This document shows, in pieces, positions 8,214-17,378 of a stretch of 46,699 nucleotides of DNA. The notes beneath the pieces were generated by a model. It was given only the letters and a program-made list of their open reading frames with translations, was not told where the DNA came from and did no database searches. The translations under genes and the position numbers were made by a program. Source of the stretch: Sphingobacteriaceae bacterium (lineage in GTDB: Bacteria; Bacteroidota; Bacteroidia; Sphingobacteriales; Sphingobacteriaceae); contig CANHCS010000010.1 of assembly GCA_947459195.1 (NCBI GenBank), forward strand, positions 1 to 46,699. Direction: 5' to 3'. How positions within the stretch are numbered: the first letter of the stretch is position 1; each line of letters opens with the position of its first letter.

Positions 8214-9131
8214 ATGACGAATAAAACAGTTTTGATTACCGGAGGCACCGGCCTCATAGGCAAACATTTATGCCGGGCATTACTCGATAAGGGTTATCGA
8301 ATCCATTTGTTGAGTCGTCAATTCAAACCTTCGACCGATGAAAGGCTGAAAACATTTGTTTGGAACGTAGAAAAAGGGCAGATTGATGAGGAATGCATAG
8401 CAGGTGTGGAAACAGTGATACACCTTGCCGGTGAAGGAATTGTTAACAAGCGCTGGACCGAGAAACGGAAACAAGATATCATCAACAGCCGGACCAACTC
8501 CATCAGGCTCATTTATGACTTAATCAAGAAGCAAGCTTCACCCACCGTAAAACATATTATTTCGGCGGCTGCCATTGGTTTTTATGCCGACCGGGGAGAA
8601 GAACTGATGACGGAATCCAGTCCTGCAGGTACAGGATTTTTAGCTGAATCGTGCATTGCCTGGGAGCAAACGGTAGATGAAGGCAAAGAATTGGGATTGA
8701 GAATAGTGAAATTCAGAACCGGAATTGTGCTCGACACCGCCGGTGGTGCGCTGGCAGAAATTGCCCGTCCGGTTAAATTTGGATTGGGTGCTGCTTTGGG
8801 AAGCGGTAACCAATGGGTTTCTTGGATCCATTGGAAAGATGTGGTGAAGATGTATGAGTTTGCGCTGGAAAATGAAAAATTAGAGGGAATTTACAATATG
8901 GTAGGCCCACATCCGGCTACTAATTTGGAACTGACCAAGGCCATTGCCAAACAATTTAACAAACCCTTATGGCTACCTGCCGTTCCGGGCTTTGTACTCA
9001 AACTAGCCATGGGCGAAATGAGTGCGGCTGTACTAGGCAGTACCAAAACAAGTGCACAAAAAATCATGGATGCCGGATTTACTTTTGATTTCCCCGAGCT
9101 GGAACCCACCCTCAAAGATCTCTATGCCTAA
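8214..9131 (+). CDS. TIGR01777-family epimerase-like oxidoreductase (YfcH/SulA type)
   Basis: 305 residues of the extended short-chain dehydrogenase fold. The NAD(P) motif ITGGTGLIGKHLCRAL is at the N-terminus. Family signatures are HLAGEGIVNKRWTEKRKQ, SAAAIGFYADRGEE, FRTGIVLD, QWVSWIHWKDV and YNMVGPHPATN. Members are widespread, and some are linked to cell division (SulA/Slr1223) in cyanobacteria, but the substrate is unknown. A weak promoter-like AATTTTTG lies 8 nt before the start. The stop overlaps the next gene's ATG by 8 nt (ATGCCTAA), so the photolyase is translated from the same mRNA. Confidence 0.85.
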   Translation: MTNKTVLITGGTGLIGKHLCRALLDKGYRIHLLSRQFKPSTDERLKTFVWNVEKGQIDEECIAGVETVIHLAGEGIVNKRWTEKRKQDIINSRTNSIRLIYDLIKKQASPTVKHIISAAAIGFYADRGEELMTESSPAGTGFLAESCIAWEQTVDEGKELGLRIVKFRTGIVLDTAGGALAEIARPVKFGLGAALGSGNQWVSWIHWKDVVKMYEFALENEKLEGIYNMVGPHPATNLELTKAIAKQFNKPLWLPAVPGFVLKLAMGEMSAAVLGSTKTSAQKIMDAGFTFDFPELEPTLKDLYA

Positions 9132-10434
9132 ACCCATCGTTAACATATTTTGGTTCCGCCGGGATTTGAGGCTGAACGACAATCATGGCCTTTATCAAGC
9201 TTTAAACGCTGGATTACCGGTGGTCCCCTTGTTTATTTTTGATAAGAACATCCTCGATCAGCTGGAAGATAAAACAGATGCCCGTGTCAGTTTCATACAT
9301 CGAGAACTGGAAGCTATCCAAGAACAACTTCAACAGATTGGCTCCTCGCTATTGGTAAAATACCATGAGCCTGCCAAAGCCTGGCAAGAAATTCTGGGTG
9401 AATTTGAAGTAAAGAATGTTTTTACCAATCAAGATTACGAGCCTTACGCTAGTGAGCGTGATGGGAAATTAACTGAGTTCTTTGCAAACCAAAATATTGG
9501 CTTTCAACTTTTTAAAGATCAGGTGATTTTTGAGAAAGATGAAGTAACAAAAGACGACGGCAAGCCTTATACGGTTTTTACTCCCTATAGCCGTAAGTGG
9601 TTGCAAAAATTTGAGCAGCAGGAGCTGGCAAACTACCCATCTGAAAAATTACTTTCTCATTTTGAACAGGATAATACCCGTGAGCTTCCCTCATTGAAAA
9701 GTATGCGCTTCGAGGCCACTACCGTATCCCTACCTCCAAAAGAATATCAAAATATCGTTGCCAACTATGGCGAGAAGCGCAATTTTCCTGCAATTAAGGG
9801 CACTTCTCGTATTGGCATCCATCTTCGTTTTGGAACTGTGAGCATCAGAGAATTAGTTAAATACGGTTATTTGGCAAAAGATAAAACATGGTTGATGGAA
9901 CTGATCTGGCGGGAGTTTTACTTTATGATTTTATGGCATTTTCCGCATACTACTCACAAAGCTTTCAAACCTGAATATGACCGGATAGCCTGGAGAAATA
10001 ATGTGGATGAATTTACAGCCTGGTGCGAAGGAAGGACGGGGTATCCTATTGTTGACGCCGGAATGCGTGAATTAAATGCCACCGGTTTCATGCACAATCG
10101 GGTACGGATGATCGCAGCTAGTTTTCTAACTAAACACTTATTAATTGACTGGCGCTGGGGTGAAGCTTATTTTGCCAAAAAATTACTCGACTACGAACAG
10201 TCGAGTAATGTGGGTGGTTGGCAATGGGCCGCCAGTTGCGGAAACGATGCTGCCCCTTATTTTCGGGTTTTTAATCCAGCGCTTCAAACTCAAAAATTTG
10301 ATCCGCAACTAAATTATATCAAAAAGTGGATCCCAGAGTTTAACGATCCCTTTCGTTATCCAAAACCAATTGTAGATCATAGCTTCGCCAGAAACAGGGT
10401 ACTGGATGTATTCAAGAAGGCATTAGAGAAGTAA
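9124..10434 (+). CDS. phr: Deoxyribodipyrimidine photolyase / cryptochrome family
   Basis: 436 residues from ATG 9124. An upstream in-frame start at 9052 would place 24 extra residues inside the preceding gene and is rejected, because the conserved fold begins at IVNIFWFRRDLRLNDNHGL. The N-terminal alpha/beta antenna domain is followed by the FAD-binding helical domain with GTSRIGIHLRFGT, WREFYFMILWHFP, the CPD-photolyase-like segment GYPIVDAGMRELNATG and GGWQWAASCGNDAAPYFR. These support a class I photolyase that reverses UV-induced pyrimidine dimers in DNA. Whether the dimer is CPD or 6-4 is not settled by eye; the motifs look CPD-like. It converges with the FKBP gene after 9 nt. Confidence 0.88.
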   Translation: MPKPIVNIFWFRRDLRLNDNHGLYQALNAGLPVVPLFIFDKNILDQLEDKTDARVSFIHRELEAIQEQLQQIGSSLLVKYHEPAKAWQEILGEFEVKNVFTNQDYEPYASERDGKLTEFFANQNIGFQLFKDQVIFEKDEVTKDDGKPYTVFTPYSRKWLQKFEQQELANYPSEKLLSHFEQDNTRELPSLKSMRFEATTVSLPPKEYQNIVANYGEKRNFPAIKGTSRIGIHLRFGTVSIRELVKYGYLAKDKTWLMELIWREFYFMILWHFPHTTHKAFKPEYDRIAWRNNVDEFTAWCEGRTGYPIVDAGMRELNATGFMHNRVRMIAASFLTKHLLIDWRWGEAYFAKKLLDYEQSSNVGGWQWAASCGNDAAPYFRVFNPALQTQKFDPQLNYIKKWIPEFNDPFRYPKPIVDHSFARNRVLDVFKKALEK

Positions 10435-10443
10435 CAAAGATAC

Positions 10444-11301
10444 TTACTGGACGTCTTTTACCTTGATATCAAAATCCAAACAAGAAAAAGGCGGGATGGT
10501 TCCACTTCCCTGCACGCCGTATGCAAGCTGAGAAGGAATGATGAGTCGAATACTTCCACCCTTTTTAATGTATGGCAAGCCTTCCTTCCAACCTTCAATT
10601 AAAGTGCCCAATGTAAAAGTGGCAGTCGCTCCCGTACTGGTCTTATCGAAAACCGTACCATTGAAGAGCTTACCGCTATATTCTAAGGTTAGGACACTTG
10701 CGTTGGTGATGGTGGATCCAGCACCAGGCTCTCCTATCTTATAATATAAACCCGATGCAGTCTTAGTAAATCCTGTTAGACCATTCTTTTCCAAGTATTT
10801 ATTGATGATGAAATCTTCATACTCCGGCAATTTGGAAGCCGTAATAACAGAAATGGTATAGTCTAAAGAACTGTTACCCGGAATTCCTCCGCTACCGAAT
10901 TTACCAAAAGCGAAACGAGATGGCAGGATGACTCGTACCGTTCCCCCTTGCTTCAATGCACTGCTCATCATCACTTCTCTTAATGAATCCGGACGGAAAT
11001 ATCCGAACCAATTGGCATATCGGTTAACAAATGTGTCTGTAGCGCTGTAAGTACCAGCTAAATTTTTGACTGTATAAATAAGTGGAATTTGTTTGGTATA
11101 ATCCAATGAAGGTCCGGTACCTTGCTTAATCACCTGATAATAGATGCCTGTTTGCTTGTATTCCTGCATGTTGAGGTTGTTTTTCTGAATGTACTCAGCC
11201 ACCAACTGTGCATCCAATTCTTCAATACCAGGATATTCTTTGTTACAAGCACTAAAAAGTGCAATCATAGTAAACAGAAAAGTAAAAACTAACTTCATCA
11301 T
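10444..11301 (-). CDS. FKBP-type peptidyl-prolyl isomerase lipoprotein, two FKBP domains
   Basis: 285 or 286 residues from tandem ATGs at 11301 and 11298. An upstream TTG at 11307 is less likely. The N-terminus is a lipoprotein signal (VFTFLFTMIALFSAC, lipidated Cys19), so the protein should be anchored in the envelope. Two FKBP-like halves follow. The first (about 55-155) has LPSRFAFGKFGSGGIPGNSSL. The second (about 175-285) has LTLEYSGKLFNGTVFDK, GWKEGLPYIKKGGSIRLIIP and AYGVQGSGTIPPFSCLDFDI, which are classic active-site segments. The first half is more divergent. It probably assists folding of exported proteins. Confidence 0.85.
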   Translation of the reverse strand: MMKLVFTFLFTMIALFSACNKEYPGIEELDAQLVAEYIQKNNLNMQEYKQTGIYYQVIKQGTGPSLDYTKQIPLIYTVKNLAGTYSATDTFVNRYANWFGYFRPDSLREVMMSSALKQGGTVRVILPSRFAFGKFGSGGIPGNSSLDYTISVITASKLPEYEDFIINKYLEKNGLTGFTKTASGLYYKIGEPGAGSTITNASVLTLEYSGKLFNGTVFDKTSTGATATFTLGTLIEGWKEGLPYIKKGGSIRLIIPSQLAYGVQGSGTIPPFSCLDFDIKVKDVQ

Positions 11302-11317
11302 CCTCAAATGTGGACTA

Positions 11318-11325
11318 CAAATTTA
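11318..11325 (-). promoter_or_regulatory. TAnnTTTG promoter box for the FKBP lipoprotein gene
   Basis: Minus-strand TAAATTTG from 11325 to 11318, 16 nt before the ATG at 11301, the same gap as at several other genes in the window. No matching -33 TTG at the usual distance. Confidence 0.45.
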
Positions 11326-11364
11326 TCTAATTAAACGTAAAAAACGATTCTTTAACATCAATTA

Positions 11365-11398
11365 ACAAAAAAGCCGTTTCGGAAATTCGAAACGGCTT
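11365..11398 (-). terminator. Intrinsic terminator of the fad operon
   Basis: A perfect 11-bp stem, AAGCCGTTTCG (11371-11381) with CGAAACGGCTT (11388-11398), and a 6-nt loop. On the minus strand it is followed by a T-run (11370-11365). It lies 21 nt after the fadE stop and ends the marR-fadN-fadA-fadE transcript. Confidence 0.9.
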
Positions 11399-11419
11399 TG
11401 AGCGATTCTATTAACAATC

Positions 11420-13207
11420 TTAATAACAATATTTGTTTGCTTCGATCAGCTGTTTGGCAAGACGCTGACGTGCTTCTTTTACATTGAATGGCTGGACTTT
11501 GGTAAAACGGCGAAGTCCCACCAACATCATGCTCAACTCATCACCTTCGGCAAAAGAATAAAGGGCTTCCTTGCCGGCCAGGTAAACCTGATCTACTGCC
11601 TCGTGCAAGTAAATACGCATCATGTCTAATTGTCCCTGTACCGCGGCTTCTCCCCGCATTTTTACTAGTTTCTCTACCCTTAACAAAGTAGATTCTGCCA
11701 CGTACACATAACCAATGATATCAGCAATATTCATCAGGATTTCCTGTTCTTTAGCTAAACTCATCATCAGTTTTTGAACCGCAGATCCGGCAATCATTAA
11801 ACCTGCTTTTTTAAGATTTTTCAGAATTTTCTTTTCGGCAGCAAATAAGCTTTCATCTTCTTCACCAAATTCAGGAATGGACATCAACTCCCCAGCAACC
11901 GCCTGTGCAGGTCCCATCAGATCCAACTCGCCTTTCATGGCACGTTTTAAAAGCATATCAACAATCAACAATCGGTTGATTTCATTGGTACCTTCAAAAA
12001 TACGGTTGATCCGGCTATCGCGATAAGCACGGTCCATTGGCGCTTCGGCCGAATAGCCCATACCACCATAAATCTGTACTCCTTCATCCACCACATAATC
12101 TAACATTTCTGAACCCCAAACTTTCAAAATGGCACATTCAACCGCAAACTGCTCTGTTGATTTCAGCTTGGCTCTTCCTGCTTCCATACCTCCGGCTACC
12201 AATGCATCATAGGCATCGTCAATATTCTGACCGGCACGGTAGGCGGCGCTCTCAATGGCAAAATTCCGAACCGACATTTCCGCTAATTTGTAACGGATAG
12301 CTCCAAATTTAGAGATCGGTAATTTGAATTGTACCCGTTCGTTGGCATAATTAATGGCGTGGTCAATCACCTTACGGGAAGAACCAATGGCCGCTGCTCC
12401 TAATTTGATTCGTCCGATGTTGAGGATATTCACCGCAATTTTAAATCCATTTTCACGATCGGATAGCATGTTTTCTACCGGCACCGGGCAATCGTTGAAA
12501 AACACCTGGCGGGTAGAAGATCCTTTGATACCCATCTTATGTTCTTCCGGATTCATCGTGATACCGCCAAAATCTTTCTCTACGATAAAAGCAGTCAGGT
12601 TTTCATCATCCTCAATCTTAGCGAAAACAATGAAAATATCGGCGAAACCACCATTGGTGATCCACATTTTCTGACCATTAATAATGTAATGAGTGCCTTC
12701 TTTGTTCAAGGTAGCTTTGGTACGGCCCGAATTGGCATCGGAACCAGAGTTGGGTTCTGTTAAGCAATAAGATGCTTTCCACTCCCCACTGGCCAGTTTA
12801 GGAATGTATTTTGCTTTCTGAGCTTCATTACCGTAATATAAAATGGGTAGGGTACCAATACCGGTATGGGCCGAAATGGCTACCGCGAAGGAGTGACCTG
12901 CTCCCAAAATATCGGCTACCAGCATGGACGTATTGAAATTTTTGCCAAAACCGCCATACGCTTCAGGGATGGACACTGCTAATAAGCCCAGCTCCCCGGC
13001 CTTATCTAGTAAACTAGGCATCAAGCCTTCTTCCAGCTTATCAATACGATCCAGATTGGGATAGACTTCTGCTTCCAAAAAGTCTTCACAAGTTTTTTTG
13101 ATCATTAATTGTTCTTCATCAAACTCCTCCGGGATGAACACATCGGCTGCTTCCGTTTCTTTGATGATGAATTCGCCACCTTTGATGGCATTTTTTGTTG
13201 CTTCCAT
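11420..13207 (-). CDS. fadE: Acyl-CoA dehydrogenase, long FadE/VLCAD-like form
   Basis: 595 residues, about 200 longer than a basic acyl-CoA dehydrogenase. This matches the long FadE type of Bacillus and the mitochondrial very-long-chain enzyme. The N-terminal and middle domains show AGHSFAVAISAHTGIGT, YCLTEPNSGSDANS, KMWITNGGFADIFIVFAK and GIKGSSTRQVFFNDCPV. The C-terminal helical domain has QIYGGMGYSAEAPMDRAYRDSRINRIFEGTNE-type residues before a ~190-residue helical extension. It catalyses the first, FAD-dependent step of beta-oxidation. It is the last gene of the fad operon, 48 nt after fadA. Confidence 0.92.
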   Translation of the reverse strand: MEATKNAIKGGEFIIKETEAADVFIPEEFDEEQLMIKKTCEDFLEAEVYPNLDRIDKLEEGLMPSLLDKAGELGLLAVSIPEAYGGFGKNFNTSMLVADILGAGHSFAVAISAHTGIGTLPILYYGNEAQKAKYIPKLASGEWKASYCLTEPNSGSDANSGRTKATLNKEGTHYIINGQKMWITNGGFADIFIVFAKIEDDENLTAFIVEKDFGGITMNPEEHKMGIKGSSTRQVFFNDCPVPVENMLSDRENGFKIAVNILNIGRIKLGAAAIGSSRKVIDHAINYANERVQFKLPISKFGAIRYKLAEMSVRNFAIESAAYRAGQNIDDAYDALVAGGMEAGRAKLKSTEQFAVECAILKVWGSEMLDYVVDEGVQIYGGMGYSAEAPMDRAYRDSRINRIFEGTNEINRLLIVDMLLKRAMKGELDLMGPAQAVAGELMSIPEFGEEDESLFAAEKKILKNLKKAGLMIAGSAVQKLMMSLAKEQEILMNIADIIGYVYVAESTLLRVEKLVKMRGEAAVQGQLDMMRIYLHEAVDQVYLAGKEALYSFAEGDELSMMLVGLRRFTKVQPFNVKEARQRLAKQLIEANKYCY

Positions 13208-13255
13208 TGCCTTAAAATCTGATAATTAAGTCTTATTAAACTTGATAATTTCTAA

Positions 13256-14434
13256 TTATAGGAGTTCAAAAATTCCTGCTGCTCCCTGGCCTGTTCCCAC
13301 ACACATGGTTACCATGCCGTATTTTTTATTTTGTCGTTTTAATTCATTCAATATTTGAACAGTGAGCTTGGCACCGGTACAGCCGAGCGGGTGACCCAAT
13401 GCAATGGCTCCTCCATTTACGTTCACCATATCTTTATTCAATCCCAGTTTATTGATGATGGCCAGCGATTGTGAGGCAAAGGCTTCATTCAGTTCAATTA
13501 AATCGAGTTGATCTTGTTTCATGCCGGCGTTTTTTAAAGCAAAAGGAATGGCTTCCACCGGACCAATACCCATGATCCGCGGCGGAACGCCAGCGACTCC
13601 ATAACTCACCAAACGGGCAATGGGTTGCACATTCAATTGCTTGAGCATTGTTTCCGAAACAATCAACACAAATGCCGCTCCATCTGAAGTTTGGGAGGAG
13701 TTTCCGGCAGTGATACAGCCATTGGCCGCAAAAACAGGTTTCAGTTTGGCCAATTTTTCGATGCTGGTATCGGCACGTGGACCTTCATCAGTATCAACCA
13801 CATATTCCCTTGTTTTCTTTTTCAGATTTTCATCGAGGTAATTCTCCTTTACGGTGATAGGCAATACACCATCTTTCAAATGACCATTTTGAATGGCTTT
13901 GACTGCTTTTTGATGCGATTGAAAGGCAAATTCATCTTGCGCTTCACGGCTCACTTCAAATTCTTTGGCAACGGCCTCTGCGGTTAAGCCCATTCCCCAG
14001 TACCAATCTGGGTTGGCTTTAGCTACTTCCGGATTAGGAACGAGTTTCCATCCACCAAAAGGCATGCCCGACATTACTTCCACCCCACCGGCAATGATAC
14101 AATTCGCCATTCCGGAACGAATTTTAGCCACAGCCGTAGCAATCGTTTCTAAGCCCGATGCACAGTAACGGTTAACGGTTACCCCCGGAACTTTATCGGT
14201 ATCGAGTCCCATCAAAGAAATCATCCGGGCAATATTCAAGCCCTGCTCCGCTTCTGGTGTGGCATTACCTACAATCACATCGTCAATTTGATCCTTATCC
14301 AAATTAGGAACCGAGGCCACCAATCCTCTCACTACCTCAGCGGCCAAATCATCGGCACGCATAAAGCGAAAAACACCTTTGGGAGCTTTACCTACCGCTG
14401 TGCGGTATCCTGCTATGATATATGCTTCTTTCAT
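13256..14434 (-). CDS. fadA: Acetyl-CoA C-acyltransferase (3-ketoacyl-CoA thiolase)
   Basis: 392 residues from ATG 14434. A longer reading to 14494 runs through a short-repeat region and adds 20 residues with no family resemblance. Catalytic residues are visible: Cys91 in VNRYCASGLETIA, the histidine in GGAIALGHPLGCTGA and the second cysteine in MCVGTGQGAAG. It cleaves 3-ketoacyl-CoA to acetyl-CoA and a shortened acyl-CoA, the last step of the beta-oxidation cycle. It lies between fadN and fadE, the order known from Bacillus subtilis fadNAE. Confidence 0.93.
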   Translation of the reverse strand: MKEAYIIAGYRTAVGKAPKGVFRFMRADDLAAEVVRGLVASVPNLDKDQIDDVIVGNATPEAEQGLNIARMISLMGLDTDKVPGVTVNRYCASGLETIATAVAKIRSGMANCIIAGGVEVMSGMPFGGWKLVPNPEVAKANPDWYWGMGLTAEAVAKEFEVSREAQDEFAFQSHQKAVKAIQNGHLKDGVLPITVKENYLDENLKKKTREYVVDTDEGPRADTSIEKLAKLKPVFAANGCITAGNSSQTSDGAAFVLIVSETMLKQLNVQPIARLVSYGVAGVPPRIMGIGPVEAIPFALKNAGMKQDQLDLIELNEAFASQSLAIINKLGLNKDMVNVNGGAIALGHPLGCTGAKLTVQILNELKRQNKKYGMVTMCVGTGQGAAGIFELL

Positions 14435-14440
14435 TTTTTT

Positions 14441-14508
14441 AGTATTGAGTACAGAGTAATGAGTAGTGAGATTTTTTTCGGTTAATTTTCTCAATACTCA
14501 ATACTCAT
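14441..14508. repeat. Inverted array of GAGTA-type short repeats between fadN and fadA
   Basis: On the plus strand GAGTA recurs about every 7-8 nt from 14441 to 14470. The complement, CTCAATA CTCAATA CTCAT, occupies about 14490-14508. AGTATTGAGTA (14441-14451) and TACTCAATACT (14495-14505) are a perfect 11-bp inverted repeat with a 43-nt loop. Non-coding; lies inside the fad transcript. Confidence 0.7.
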
Positions 14509-14516
14509 ATCTAAAA

Positions 14517-16922
14517 TCAATTTCTTAAAGGCTTACCTTTTGTTAAAATACTTTGTATACGTTCTAAGGTTTTTTTCTCTCCGCAAAGCGATAAAAAAGC
14601 TTCACGTTCCAGGTCGAGCAGGTATTGCTCCGACACATTAGCTGGCGCAGATAAATCGCCACCACACATTACATAACCTAATTTTTCGGAGATTTTTTTA
14701 TCATGCTCCGAAATGTAGTTACCGGCTAACATGGAATTGGCTCCGGCGTAAACAATACCTAAACCCGATTTACCCAATACCTTAATATCGGTACGGCGTA
14801 CCGGCTGCACATAACCCGCTTCAGCAAGTTCAATAGCTTTTTCCTTAGCATCAGCAATTAAGCGACTGCGGTTCATGGTAATGGAATACTTGCCGGCCTG
14901 CAAATAACCCAGATCAGCCGCTTCGGCTCCAGAGGTAGAAACTTTGGCCATGGCAATTGTCAGGAAACGATCTTTCAATACATTCTGATCAATCTGTCCA
15001 TCTTTCAACTCATCAGATACCCGCAGGGCGAACTCTTTAGTACCACCACCACCTGGAATCAATCCTACACCAACCTCCACCAAGCCCATATAGGTTTCGG
15101 CATTAATTTGTACATGATCAGCATGTAAATTAAACTCACAACTGCCACCCAAGCTGAGATTATGTGGCGCCAAAACCACCGGAATAGCAGAGTAACGTAG
15201 CCGCATGGAGGTGTTTTGGAATGCCCGGACAGCCATGTTAATTTCATCCCATTCCTGTTCAATGGCTGCCATAAAAACCATTCCGATATTGGCTCCGGCA
15301 GAGAAATTGGCTCCATCGTTCCCGATGACCAAGCCTCGGTAATCTTTTTCAGCAAGATCAATGGCTTTGTTGATTCCCTGAATCACATCTCCACCAATGG
15401 TATTCATCTTGGTGTGGAATTCGAGGTTGATGATACCATCGCCTAAATCGGTAATGGTGGTTCCGCTGTTTTTCCAAATGGTAGAGGTAGGGCGAATATT
15501 GTCCAGTATGATGAATGCATCTGTTCCTGGAACTGCTTTATAAGTTTTGGTAGGGATGTCGTAATATTTTTTGACGCCATTCTCAATTTGATAAAATGAG
15601 GTGTGGCCTGCCGCCAGCATTTCGTGCACCCAAGGAGCGGCTTCGTTACCAAGGGCTTTCATTCCCTCTACAGCTTCTTTCACTCCTATGGCATCCCAAA
15701 CTTCAAATGGGCCGAGCTCCCAGCCAAAGCCGGCACGCATGGCATCATCAATTCTATACAACTCATCCGAAATTTCAGGAATTCGATCTGACACGTATTC
15801 AAATAATCCAAAGAAAGAAGTTCGGAAAAATTCTCCTGCACGGTCGGTTCCCTTGGCATAGGCCTTCATCCGGTCACGCAAATTCTCAATCGGTTTGAGC
15901 ATTTCGAGCGTAGCCGATTTAATTTTCTCCTGCGGACGGTATTCCATCGTTTTTAGGTCGAGTACCAAAATTTCACTCTTCCCATTTTCGCCTTTTACTT
16001 TTTTATAGAATCCCTGTTTGGTCTTATCGCCCAACCAGTTATTTTCTTTCATTTTCTGGACATAACCAGGCAACTGAAACAGCTCGTGAGCCTTGTCAAT
16101 TGGCAAATTGTGGTATAAACCACCCGCCACGTTGATCATGGTGTCTAAGCCAACCACATCGGTTGTTCGGAAGGTGGCCGATTTCGGTCTGCCCAAAACA
16201 GGCCCGGTATACTTATCCACTTCCTCAACTTTCAAATCCATTTTCTCCACCAAGTGCAATAGTGCCATGATGGAGTAAACGCCTACGCGGTTGGCAATAA
16301 ATGCCGGCGTGTCTTTACACAATACGGTGGTTTTCCCCAACAGCTGATCGCCATAATGCATCAGGAAATCTACAACCTCCGGGTCAGTATCGGGGGTGGG
16401 GATGATTTCTAATAAGCGTAGATAGCGTGGCGGATTGAAAAAGTGCGTACCGCAGAAATTCTTTTTAAAATCTTCAGAACGACCTTCGGCCATTAAATGG
16501 ATGGGAATCCCCGAAGTATTGGAGGTGATCAACGTGCCCGGTTTACGGAATTGTTCCACCTGGTTGTACACCTTCTTTTTAATCTCGAGGTTCTCTACCA
16601 CCACTTCTATGGTCCAATCGCAAGTGGCAATATCCTTCATGTTATCTTCAAAGTTCCCAGTGCTGATCCGAGCAAGCGATTGCTTGGTAAAAATGGGGGA
16701 AGGATTAGATTTTACCGCTGTTTGCAAAGCGGTATTCACCACACGGTTACGCACCGCTGCATCTTCCAAACTCAGACCCTTAGCCTGCTCTTCGGCGTTG
16801 AGTTCTTTCGGAGCAATATCTAATAATAATACCTCCAAGCCAATATTGGCGAAGTGGCAGGCAATACGAGAACCCATGATTCCGGAGCCCAATACGGCTA
16901 CTTTTTTTATTGTTCTTTTCAT
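14517..16922 (-). CDS. fadN: Bifunctional 3-hydroxyacyl-CoA dehydrogenase / enoyl-CoA hydratase (FadN type)
   Basis: 801 residues, near the length of Bacillus FadN. The order is dehydrogenase first, hydratase last, the reverse of E. coli FadB. The NAD-binding motif VAVLGSGIMGSRIACHFANI opens the protein, followed by the dehydrogenase signature GTHFFNPPRYLRLLEIIP. A second helical domain carries FGWELGPFEVWDAIG. The crotonase part starts near residue 480, with ANFSAGANIGMVF and the oxyanion-hole segments APHNLSLGGSCEF and GVGLIPGGGGTKE. It performs hydration and oxidation in beta-oxidation. The gene overlaps marR by 4 nt. Confidence 0.92.
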   Translation of the reverse strand: MKRTIKKVAVLGSGIMGSRIACHFANIGLEVLLLDIAPKELNAEEQAKGLSLEDAAVRNRVVNTALQTAVKSNPSPIFTKQSLARISTGNFEDNMKDIATCDWTIEVVVENLEIKKKVYNQVEQFRKPGTLITSNTSGIPIHLMAEGRSEDFKKNFCGTHFFNPPRYLRLLEIIPTPDTDPEVVDFLMHYGDQLLGKTTVLCKDTPAFIANRVGVYSIMALLHLVEKMDLKVEEVDKYTGPVLGRPKSATFRTTDVVGLDTMINVAGGLYHNLPIDKAHELFQLPGYVQKMKENNWLGDKTKQGFYKKVKGENGKSEILVLDLKTMEYRPQEKIKSATLEMLKPIENLRDRMKAYAKGTDRAGEFFRTSFFGLFEYVSDRIPEISDELYRIDDAMRAGFGWELGPFEVWDAIGVKEAVEGMKALGNEAAPWVHEMLAAGHTSFYQIENGVKKYYDIPTKTYKAVPGTDAFIILDNIRPTSTIWKNSGTTITDLGDGIINLEFHTKMNTIGGDVIQGINKAIDLAEKDYRGLVIGNDGANFSAGANIGMVFMAAIEQEWDEINMAVRAFQNTSMRLRYSAIPVVLAPHNLSLGGSCEFNLHADHVQINAETYMGLVEVGVGLIPGGGGTKEFALRVSDELKDGQIDQNVLKDRFLTIAMAKVSTSGAEAADLGYLQAGKYSITMNRSRLIADAKEKAIELAEAGYVQPVRRTDIKVLGKSGLGIVYAGANSMLAGNYISEHDKKISEKLGYVMCGGDLSAPANVSEQYLLDLEREAFLSLCGEKKTLERIQSILTKGKPLRN

Positions 16923-17359
16923 ACCACAGTAACGGGTTTATAAGCAAAAGTTAGTTCGTTAATTCTTTGGAGCAGCTCAATTAATTCTTTACGCTCATTT
17001 TGTTGTAGATTTTTATTCAAATACTGATTAAAATCTTTCACCACTTGCTTGGCCAAATGTTTCTTTTCTCTTCCAAAATCAGTCAGGTAAATCTTCACCG
17101 ATCTTTTATCCTTGGTATCTACCTTTCGGTAGATTAAACCGAGCTCTTCCATATTGTTCAACATTCTCGACAGGCTGGTTGATTTCACCCCCAAAAGGTT
17201 GGCAATCTGGCTAACTGCAGTACCCTCTTCCTGAATGTTTATGAGGGTATAACCCAAAGCCTGAGTAATGCCGAAAGCTGCGGCCAACTGATTATAAGTA
17301 TTGGCAATATTCTGCCAAACCACCTTTAAATGAAAGTCTATTGTCTCTTCTGGCTTCAT
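16919..17359 (-). CDS. MarR-family transcriptional regulator of the fad operon
   Basis: 146 residues with the MarR winged-helix pattern. Helices around AVSQIANLLGVKSTSLSRMLNNMEELGLIYR form the DNA-reading unit (residues ~50-80). The wing carries DTKDKRSVKIYLTDFGREKKH, with the conserved DxRxxxxxLT-like core. It is the first gene of the fad operon and overlaps fadN by 4 nt (ATGA-type overlap). Two palindromes that cover its own promoter make it a likely autorepressor released by a fatty acyl compound. The ligand is inferred from the downstream genes and cannot be seen in the protein. Confidence 0.9.
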   Translation of the reverse strand: MKPEETIDFHLKVVWQNIANTYNQLAAAFGITQALGYTLINIQEEGTAVSQIANLLGVKSTSLSRMLNNMEELGLIYRKVDTKDKRSVKIYLTDFGREKKHLAKQVVKDFNQYLNKNLQQNERKELIELLQRINELTFAYKPVTVV

Positions 17360-17364
17360 GTTTA

Positions 17365-17378
17365 CTATGCAAGCATAG
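17365..17378. promoter_or_regulatory. Operator 1 of the marR-fad promoter
   Basis: Palindrome CTATGC-AA-GCATAG, with perfect 6-bp arms. It lies between the -7 box and the marR start codon, over the expected transcription start. Same core as operator 2. Suits a dimeric MarR protein. Confidence 0.75.

Noticed and set aside
9052-9123. Longer photolyase reading with 24 extra N-terminal residues
   Set aside because: It lies wholly inside the preceding gene and shows no photolyase sequence; the ATG at 9124 overlaps the upstream stop in the usual coupled way.
14435-14494. Longer thiolase reading
   Set aside because: It runs through the GAGTA repeat array and the extra residues do not resemble any thiolase.
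16435-16932. A 165-codon open frame opposite the fadN gene
   Set aside because: It lies antisense to strongly conserved fadN sequence and its translation has no domain-like pattern.
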